From NCBI GenBank assembly GCA_043801935.1, contig JAZDLO010000064.1, positions 1 to 11,592 on the forward strand: 11,592 nt of DNA. Reading direction: 5' to 3'. Positions 6,918 through 11,592 of the stretch are shown here, piece by piece (position 1 is the first letter of the stretch; each line of letters begins with the position of its first letter). The position numbers and the translations under genes are program-made. This stretch comes from JAZDLO01 sp043801935. GTDB lineage: Bacteria > Actinomycetota > Thermoleophilia > RBG-16-64-13. The notes under the pieces are model-generated. The model made no database searches. It saw nothing but the letters and a program-made list of their open reading frames with translations, and was not told the origin of the DNA.

Positions 6918-6947
6918 AGTTTACCGTTCCTTGCGGGAAAGTGTCAA
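6918..6947 (-). promoter_or_regulatory. Sigma70-type promoter for the rny leader/operon
   Basis: Minus strand TTGACA (6947-6942, perfect -35), an 18-base spacer and TAAACT (6923-6918, four of six matches to TATAAT). Transcription would begin near 6911, giving a leader of about 316 bases before the rny ATG. It lies in the non-coding gap 42 bases after the recX stop, where a promoter separating the two gene blocks is expected. It is the best promoter match I noticed in the window. Confidence 0.7.
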
Positions 6948-6989
6948 GGAAACGGCGTCTGCGAGCCGCACAGGTGGCCCTGAAAAGCG

Positions 6990-7724
6990 CTACGGATCGA
7001 GTTCGAGACCGCTATCGGCCGCACACGAAGCACCCGGTCCCGCGTCCGCTTCCGTGCGCAGCGCCCGCGCCACCCTGCCGATCATCTCCCAATCGTAGCC
7101 GCGTCGAACCAGAAAGCCGGATAGCCTTCGCTCGGCCGCGTCGGGATCCGTGGCGAACTGAGCGCCGAAGCGGCGCCGGACCGCGGCAAGGAGGGCGTCG
7201 GCCCCCTCGCTGGCCGCCTGGGCGTTCACGCCCTCCGCCTCAAGACTACGCTCGACAAGTATCCGGTCGACGCCTTTGCGCCGGAGCTCGGCACGTACTC
7301 TCCGCTCGCCCCAGCCGGCCCTGAGTCGCTCCGCCGCGTAGGTCGCGGCGAACCGACCGTCGTCCAGGTAGCCCAGCCCCTCGAGCCAGGTGACCGTGTC
7401 AGCGATGACTTCCGGATCGAAACCCGACTTGCGCAGACGCGATTCGACTTCGCCCCGAGAGCGATCGCGCGCGGCGAGCAGCCTCAAGGCCCGGGAACGC
7501 GCCCGATGGGGCGCGTCCTGCTCCAGAAGACGACCCTGCGCCGCCGTCGTCAGCAACTCGCCCGTGCGCAGACCCGCCTGATCGACAAGCACCGTGGCAA
7601 GCTCGAGAGCAAACGCCCCGTCTAGATGCACCGCGATGCGGTCGGAGCGTCCTTTCCTGACTTTCAGGCCCGTGATCACGCCGTCGCCACCCGGAGGCGG
7701 CGGTTTTCCGCTCGCGGCATGCAT
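6990..7724 (-). CDS. recX: Regulatory protein RecX
   Basis: Binds RecA filaments and inhibits or modulates their extension. The 244-residue product is mostly short helical repeats, with the RecX signatures RALRLLAARDRSRGEVESRLRKSGF, WLEGLGYLDDGRFAATYAAERL, GWGERRVRAELRRKGV and, near the end, FLVRRGYDWEMIGRV. It lies 12 bases downstream of recA, the usual recA-recX pairing, so co-expression is likely. Start is uncertain: ATG at 7722-7724 gives a Pro/Gly-rich 15-residue lead-in; GTG at 7677-7679 (residue 16, VITGLKVRKGRSDR) matches the usual N terminus of the family better. Neither has a strong Shine-Dalgarno. Confidence 0.93.
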   Translation of the reverse strand: MHAASGKPPPPGGDGVITGLKVRKGRSDRIAVHLDGAFALELATVLVDQAGLRTGELLTTAAQGRLLEQDAPHRARSRALRLLAARDRSRGEVESRLRKSGFDPEVIADTVTWLEGLGYLDDGRFAATYAAERLRAGWGERRVRAELRRKGVDRILVERSLEAEGVNAQAASEGADALLAAVRRRFGAQFATDPDAAERRLSGFLVRRGYDWEMIGRVARALRTEADAGPGASCAADSGLELDP

Positions 7725-7736
7725 GCGACCGCCGAT

Positions 7737-8867
7737 CTACCCGATCGAAGCTTCCCCAACGCCGGTGGCTTCTCCGCCGGTCGCGGCGTCCATCCCGCCT
7801 GCACCATCGGCCGCAGCGCCGCCCGCAGGGCCGGCCTGCGGCTCAGATGCCGCGCCCGCATGCTGCTCCCCGGCGGGGTTCCATTCGGGGTTGACAACCT
7901 GTATGACTTCACGACGCAACTGTTGCACCAACTCAGGATTGTCGCGCAGGAACTGGCGCACGTTCTCCCGCCCCTGGCCCAAGCGCTGGTCGCCGTACGA
8001 GAACCAGGCTCCGCTCTTCTGCACGATCTTGTTATTGACCGCCAGGTCGAGCACGTCGCCCTCCGTGGAGATGCCGACACCGTACATGATGTCGAACTCG
8101 GCCTCCTTGAAAGGCGGGGCGACCTTGTTCTTGACCACCCGCACCCGCACCCGGTTGCCGACCGCCTCAGTGCCTTCTTTGAGAGTCTCGATGCGACGGA
8201 TGTCGAGCCGCACAGAGGCATAGAACTTAAGAGCTCGGCCGCCGGGAGTGACCTCGGGATTGCCGAACATGACCCCGACCTTCTCCCGCAGCTGATTGAT
8301 AAAGACGGCGGTGGTCTGAGTCTTGCTGATGGTGCCGGCCAGCTTCCGCAGAGCTTGGCTCATGAGTCGGGCCTGCAGCCCCACATGCGAATCACCCATC
8401 TCGCCCTCGAGCTCGGCCCGGGGGGTGAGAGCGGCCACCGAGTCGATGACCACGATATCCAGCGCTCCACTGCGGATGAGCAGTTCGGTGATCTCCAGAG
8501 CCTGCTCCCCGCTGTCCGGCTGAGAGACCAGCAACTCGTCGATGTTGACCCCGATGTGACGGGCGTAAGCGGAATCCATTGCGTGCTCCGCGTCGATGAA
8601 CGCGGCTTTGCCCCCGGCCCGCTGGGCCTCGGCGATCATGTGCAGAGCCAGAGTGGTCTTGCCACTGGCTTCAGGCCCGAATACCTCCACCACCCTGCCC
8701 CGCGGCACCCCGCCTACGCCGAGGGCAAGGTCGAGCGCCAACGCGCCGGTGGAGATGGCCGGGACCCGAAGAGCTGCCGACTCATCCCCGAGCCGCATGA
8801 TGGAGCCTTTCCCGTACTGTCGCTCGATCTGCAGAACAGCCATCTCCAGGGCTTTGTCCTTTTCCAC
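7737..8867 (-). CDS. recA: Recombinase RecA
   Basis: ATP-dependent DNA strand exchange protein; catalyses homologous recombination and, as a filament on single-stranded DNA, triggers LexA self-cleavage. The 376-residue protein has the Walker A motif GPEASGKT (64-71), catalytic Glu94 in IDAEHA, Walker B VVIDSVAALTP (139-149, Asp142), the L1 region around GDSHVGLQARLMSQALRKL, and the L2 signature NQLREKVGVMFGNPEVTPGG (191-210). GTG at 8865-8867 is chosen: AGGAGG (8872-8877) lies four bases upstream and VEKDKALEMA matches the family N terminus. The last roughly 45 residues are Gly/Ala-rich with scattered acidic residues instead of the compact acidic tail of many RecA proteins. The gap to thpR is eight bases and I found no LexA/SOS box immediately upstream, so transcription probably comes from farther up the cluster. 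Confidence 0.99.
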   Translation of the reverse strand: MEKDKALEMAVLQIERQYGKGSIMRLGDESAALRVPAISTGALALDLALGVGGVPRGRVVEVFGPEASGKTTLALHMIAEAQRAGGKAAFIDAEHAMDSAYARHIGVNIDELLVSQPDSGEQALEITELLIRSGALDIVVIDSVAALTPRAELEGEMGDSHVGLQARLMSQALRKLAGTISKTQTTAVFINQLREKVGVMFGNPEVTPGGRALKFYASVRLDIRRIETLKEGTEAVGNRVRVRVVKNKVAPPFKEAEFDIMYGVGISTEGDVLDLAVNNKIVQKSGAWFSYGDQRLGQGRENVRQFLRDNPELVQQLRREVIQVVNPEWNPAGEQHAGAASEPQAGPAGGAAADGAGGMDAATGGEATGVGEASIG

Positions 8868-8871
8868 CGCT

Positions 8872-8877
8872 CCTCCT
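8872..8877 (-). promoter_or_regulatory. Ribosome binding site of recA
   Basis: AGGAGG on the minus strand, four bases before the GTG of recA. It overlaps the thpR stop codon (8876-8878), so the gene junction is compact and probably translationally linked. It supports the GTG start over the internal ATG at 8841-8843. Confidence 0.8.
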
Positions 8878-9454
8878 AAGCCTTCGCTCCGTTTTCTTGT
8901 TCAAAGACCGCTCGGGTCAGCACCGTATGGACCGCACCCTCCCGCTTCAACTCGCTCTTGTAGAGACATACCGACTCTACCGCAAACCGGGCCTGACCGT
9001 TCTCCGACCTTGGTTGTACCGGGCCGGGCGTACGCAGCCGGGCGATGGTAAGGTGAGGCCGGAACGGCCGCTTCTCCCGTTCCATTACGCGGGCTGCCTC
9101 CAAACCGCCCATGACCTGGGCAAACAGGCCCGCGAACACTCCCTGATCATCCGCCACTTCCAAGGTCACCACCCGGGCCTTCGTTGCCGATGGCAGGAGC
9201 AAGAACCGGCCGACGACCCCTTCTCCTCCCATGTCCGCCGGCAACGAGTCCACGACCGCTCGGGCCGCCGCTCCTTTGGCCTCGTCCACCTCACCGATGA
9301 AGGCCAGGGTCACGTGCAGCTGGTCCGGGCGGAGTACGCGCAGCCCCCGTACGGCCGGCAGCAACGCCTGGGCCGCTGTCACGAACCCCAGGAGTTCGCG
9401 GGGCAAAGGTACCGCGATGAACAGCCTCTGCCTCTCTCTTTCCGATGCGCCCAC
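8876..9454 (-). CDS. thpR: RNA 2',3'-cyclic phosphodiesterase / 2'-5' RNA ligase family (2H superfamily)
   Basis: Member of the LigT/ThpR family, which hydrolyses 2',3'-cyclic phosphate ends of RNA and can join or open 2'-5' linkages; the physiological substrate is unclear. The two catalytic HxT motifs of the 2H superfamily are present: HVTL (47-50) in DQLHVTLAFIGEV and HLTI (134-137) in RPHLTIARL. The start RLFIAVPLP is also typical. The open frame extends to 9595, but that would overlap pgsA by over 130 bases with an unconserved Arg/Gly-rich lead. GTG at 9452-9454 gives 192 residues, the normal size, with GGAGG about ten bases upstream. It begins five bases after the pgsA stop, and recA follows after eight bases. 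Found near pgsA/cinA and recA in several Gram-positive clusters; here no cinA is present. Confidence 0.9.
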   Translation of the reverse strand: MGASERERQRLFIAVPLPRELLGFVTAAQALLPAVRGLRVLRPDQLHVTLAFIGEVDEAKGAAARAVVDSLPADMGGEGVVGRFLLLPSATKARVVTLEVADDQGVFAGLFAQVMGGLEAARVMEREKRPFRPHLTIARLRTPGPVQPRSENGQARFAVESVCLYKSELKREGAVHTVLTRAVFEQENGAKA

Positions 9455-9459
9455 GTTCC

Positions 9460-10062
9460 CTAGCCCTCCGTCGGCGGGACCCCGCCCTCTTCGCCCCCAC
9501 TCGCCGCGGGGCCGCGCAACTCTTGGCGCGCGCGCACGAAGTAGTCGACACCGCTCACCACCGTCAGCACCAGCATCAGCATTACCAAGTACCACGTGAT
9601 CTTATGCCCCCCCAGCGTCCACTCCTGCTTCAGCCACCGCGGCTCGGTGATGAGGGCTGCGATCGCCAACATCTGGCTTGCGGTCTTGGCCTTGCCCCAG
9701 CTGCTGGCCGCGATCACCACGTTCTGGACAGCAGCCACCATGCGCAGTCCGGATACGGCGAGCTCGCGTGCGATGACGAGCATAGCAACCCAGGCGGACA
9801 GTTCACCCAGCGACACCAGCGACACCAGCGCCGCCGTCACCAGCAGCTTGTCGGCCAGAGGGTCGAGAAAGGCCCCCATCACGGTGGTCTGGCGGCGTCG
9901 GCGGGCGATGTAGCCGTCCAGCGAGTCGCTGCCGGCGGCCAGAACGAAGACTATGAGAGCGACGATATCCCCCGCCGGGACATCCACCAGCATGAACACC
10001 ATCAGAATCGGGACCATCAGCACGCGGAACAAGCTTATGGAGTTCGGCAGATTAGGACGCAT
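9460..10062 (-). CDS. pgsA: CDP-diacylglycerol-glycerol-3-phosphate 3-phosphatidyltransferase
   Basis: Integral membrane enzyme that makes phosphatidylglycerophosphate from CDP-diacylglycerol and glycerol-3-phosphate, the committed step to phosphatidylglycerol and cardiolipin. The 200-residue protein starts NLPNSISLFRVLMVPILMVF, typical of PgsA. It carries the complete CDP-alcohol phosphotransferase signature D-x2-D-G-x2-A-R-x8-G-x3-D-x3-D (Asp46, Asp49, Gly50, Ala53, Arg54, Gly63, Asp67, Asp71). Several hydrophobic helices follow. Start: ATG at 10060-10062 is preferred, with AGGA seven bases upstream; a GTG one codon earlier (10065) is closer than usual to that AGGA. It overlaps the rimO 3' end by 11 bases. 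Other CDP-alcohol transferases share the motif, but the position between rimO and recA supports PgsA. Confidence 0.94.
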   Translation of the reverse strand: MRPNLPNSISLFRVLMVPILMVFMLVDVPAGDIVALIVFVLAAGSDSLDGYIARRRRQTTVMGAFLDPLADKLLVTAALVSLVSLGELSAWVAMLVIARELAVSGLRMVAAVQNVVIAASSWGKAKTASQMLAIAALITEPRWLKQEWTLGGHKITWYLVMLMLVLTVVSGVDYFVRARQELRGPAASGGEEGGVPPTEG

Positions 10063-11383
10063 CACACATTCCTACCAAGTCGTATCCCACGGCGGCGCTC
10101 ACAGTCACCGTCACCACGTCTCCCGGCCCGATCCCCTCCTGAAGGTCTCCCTCGACGTATGTCACCCCGTCCACTTCTGGAGCCTGGCCGGCCGTCCGTC
10201 CCACGGCCGCCGCCCCTTCACCGGCTTCCTCCGGGTCCACAGAATCGATCATGACGCCGATCCGCGATCCGACAAGCCGCTGATGCTCGCTCTCGGCCCG
10301 CACGGCAAGGAGGGCGCTTAGCCGGTTCAATCTATCCCGGGCCACCTGCCGGTGCACACGCGGCCTTAGCGCGGCCGCAGGAGTCCCCTCCTCGGGACTG
10401 TATATGAACCCTCCCGCGTGGTCAAACCCTGCTTCGTCCACAAAACCCAGGAGATGCTCGAACTGGTCGTCGGTCTCCCCGGGAAAACCGACGATGAACG
10501 CGGACCGAACCGACACGTCAGGCATCAGCCGGCGCGCGCGATCTAGAAGGTCGAGGTATGCCGTCCCATCCCCGCGGCGGCCCATGCGCCGCAGGACTTC
10601 CGGATGGGCGTGCTGGAACGGTACATCGAGGTACCGGCACAGCTTGGGCTGCCCCGCCATGTAGCGCAGAAAGGCATCGGCCACGTGGTCGGGCTGCAAG
10701 TACATGACCCGCACCCGGTGCACCCGTTCGTCGGCGGCCAGCAGATCGATCAGATCGGTCAGACCCAGACCGTCACACTCCCAGAGGGCCGTGTCCTGGC
10801 CCACAAGTATCAGTTCACGGGCGCCTTGGGCCAGGCACGCATCGGCGTCTTGGAGCACCTCAGCGGTGCTCGCCGAGTGATACGCCCCCTTGATGGCGGG
10901 AATGGCGCAGAAGCTGCAGGGCTCGTCGCATCCGTCGGAGATCTTCAGGTACGCGTAGGTCGCCTCAGGTACGGCCGGGGACGAGAAGGAGACGGGGGTC
11001 ACGAGCGGAGTGGGAATCGCGAGCGGTCCGACCACCGCGTCGCCCAGACCAGTGGCGTCCGCCAGCCCGAACCACCCGGCCACCTCCGGGATGCGTTTCT
11101 CCAGCGCGTCGCGATAGCGCTCGACCAGGCAGCCCATCACCAGGATCTGCCTATCCCCGAAACTGCTGCACGCGTCGAGGATGGCGCCGATGGATTCTTC
11201 TTTCGCCTCCTGGATGAAGCCGCAGGTGTTCAGGAGAATATGGGTCGCGTCGTCGGGATCCGCTACCACGTCCGCACCTGCAGCCACAAGAGAGCGGACC
11301 GCGGCCCGGCTGTCCGCCTCGTTCTTAGGGCAGCCTAACGTGTGAACATACACCCGGGGCGAAGGAACGGGCCGGGAGGGCAT
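10052..11383 (-). CDS. rimO: Ribosomal protein uS12 methylthiotransferase
   Basis: Radical SAM enzyme that adds a methylthio group to the beta-carbon of the conserved aspartate of ribosomal protein S12. The 443-residue protein has the UPF0004 domain with cluster cysteines Cys18 (VHTLGCPKNEADS), Cys54 (LNTCGFI) and Cys85 (VMGCLVERY), the radical SAM C-x3-C-x2-C (Cys152, 156, 159 in SDGCDEPCSFCAIPAIKG) and a C-terminal TRAM domain ending GYDLVG. GCPKNEADS and CSFCAIPAIKG distinguish it from MiaB, whose paralogue lies in the same window. ATG at 11381-11383 follows the stop of the upstream rodZ-like gene by one base. Its Shine-Dalgarno is weak, so translational coupling is likely. pgsA begins inside its 3' end. 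Confidence 0.97.
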   Translation of the reverse strand: MPSRPVPSPRVYVHTLGCPKNEADSRAAVRSLVAAGADVVADPDDATHILLNTCGFIQEAKEESIGAILDACSSFGDRQILVMGCLVERYRDALEKRIPEVAGWFGLADATGLGDAVVGPLAIPTPLVTPVSFSSPAVPEATYAYLKISDGCDEPCSFCAIPAIKGAYHSASTAEVLQDADACLAQGARELILVGQDTALWECDGLGLTDLIDLLAADERVHRVRVMYLQPDHVADAFLRYMAGQPKLCRYLDVPFQHAHPEVLRRMGRRGDGTAYLDLLDRARRLMPDVSVRSAFIVGFPGETDDQFEHLLGFVDEAGFDHAGGFIYSPEEGTPAAALRPRVHRQVARDRLNRLSALLAVRAESEHQRLVGSRIGVMIDSVDPEEAGEGAAAVGRTAGQAPEVDGVTYVEGDLQEGIGPGDVVTVTVSAAVGYDLVGMCDAS

Positions 11384-11384
11384 G

Positions 11385-11592
11385 CTACTGACTGCGCTCT
11401 ACGCCAGCCCCTGTGACGACGAAAGTCCCGTCCGGCGCCGTCAACGTGTACGAGGCCCCGTTGACCGACACGGCAAGGACCTCGGGCCTGCCGACCATCA
11501 TCCAGTAACGCTGGGAACTGGCGAAGGTCTCCTGCCCCCCGGCAGAGAGCGTGCCCGCGTAGACTTCCGCCCCGCTTTCGCTGTCTTCGCGC
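11385..11592 (-). CDS. RodZ-type C-terminal domain (DUF4115), 5' part outside window
   Basis: Hand translation of the minus strand from the right edge gives 68 residues ending at TAG (11387-11385). The pattern G-x-EVYAGTLSAGGQETFASS followed by YWMMVGRPEVLAVSVNGASYTL resembles the DUF4115 domain at the C terminus of RodZ, a cytoskeletal membrane protein with a cytoplasmic helix-turn-helix and a periplasmic or extracellular beta domain, which works with MreB in cell shape. The N-terminal HTH and transmembrane helix are not in the window, so the assignment rests on this short beta-rich pattern and on position: a rodZ-like gene upstream of rimO-pgsA is a familiar arrangement. I leave the symbol empty for that reason. 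Confidence 0.62.
   Translation of the reverse strand, partial: REDSESGAEVYAGTLSAGGQETFASSQRYWMMVGRPEVLAVSVNGASYTLTAPDGTFVVTGAGVERSQ

Larger units (their letters stand above)
6596..6989 (-). other. 394-base non-coding region between recX and rny
   Basis: No convincing coding frame is present on either strand. Read in the direction of the genes it holds, in order: a promoter just after recX, a poorly conserved-looking segment with one small hairpin (arms GGTCG and CGACC, 6875-6898) followed by a T-rich run, a strongly folded region with a closing 10-bp helix, a Rho-independent terminator, and about 80 bases with no obvious second promoter before the rny ribosome binding site. I see no tRNA, SRP RNA, RNase P or tmRNA signature. 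Base composition is less GC-rich than the flanking genes. Confidence 0.8.

Noticed and set aside
6940..6975. Weak hairpin (GCGGC/GCCGT) after recX as a recX terminator
   Set aside because: The stem is only four to five pairs with an eight-base loop and only three T follow, and it abuts the -35 element. It is too weak to call.
6851..7324. Plus-strand open frame starting in the recX-rny gap
   Set aside because: Most of it is antisense to recX, it has an Arg/Pro-rich composition typical of shadow frames, and its start falls within the leader RNA region.
7626..8879. Plus-strand open frame of 417 codons opposite recA
   Set aside because: Antisense shadow of recA, a highly conserved gene; the plus product shows no family motif.
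8882..8910. Possible SOS box (GAAC half-site followed by AAAC) near the end of thpR
   Set aside because: Only one half matches the GAAC-N4-GTTC pattern; the second half is AAAC rather than GTTC, so chance is the better explanation.
9455..9595. Longer thpR start giving 47 extra residues
   Set aside because: It would overlap pgsA by more than 130 bases with an Arg/Gly-rich unconserved stretch; the GTG at 9454 gives the normal family length.

Overview
The window is a GC-rich stretch of bacterial chromosome in which every supported gene lies on the minus strand. It reads from right to left as a housekeeping cluster: rodZ-like (3' end only), rimO, pgsA, thpR, recA, recX, then a 394-base gap, then rny, miaB, miaA, dapF, dapL and dut (5' part only). 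Genes are packed tightly, with 4- to 11-base overlaps or gaps of 1 to about 51 bases. Five genes (recA, thpR, miaA, dapL, dut) appear to start with GTG.

The order rodZ-rimO-pgsA-thpR-recA-recX-rny resembles clusters known from clostridial and deep-branching actinobacterial genomes, while miaB-miaA-dapF is typical of Actinobacteria. Together with the high GC content and DapL, this suggests a deep-branching actinobacterium (Coriobacteriia, Thermoleophilia, Geothermincolia or similar) or a GC-rich relative of the Clostridia. This is inference from gene order and protein motifs; no 16S or phylogeny was available.

Right block (about 6990-11592): cell-shape protein RodZ (fragment), ribosomal protein S12 methylthiotransferase RimO, phosphatidylglycerophosphate synthase PgsA, the 2H-family RNA ligase/phosphodiesterase ThpR, RecA and its modulator RecX. 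Left block (1-6595): RNase Y, the two enzymes of tRNA ms2i6A37 synthesis (MiaB, MiaA), the last two steps to meso-diaminopimelate (DapL then DapF), and dUTPase. Functions cover translation fidelity, RNA turnover, DNA maintenance and cell-wall precursor supply. Nothing here looks mobile or recently acquired.

The most interesting part is the 394-base gap. It holds a good minus-strand sigma70-type promoter (perfect TTGACA), a strongly folded region, and a convincing Rho-independent terminator about 80 bases BEFORE the rny start codon. A perfect 10-bp long-range helix competes with the 5' arm of that terminator. This looks like an attenuated RNase Y leader or an independent small RNA (possibly 6S-like) with read-through into rny. 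Second in interest is a tandem-repeat-coded N-terminal extension on MiaA.
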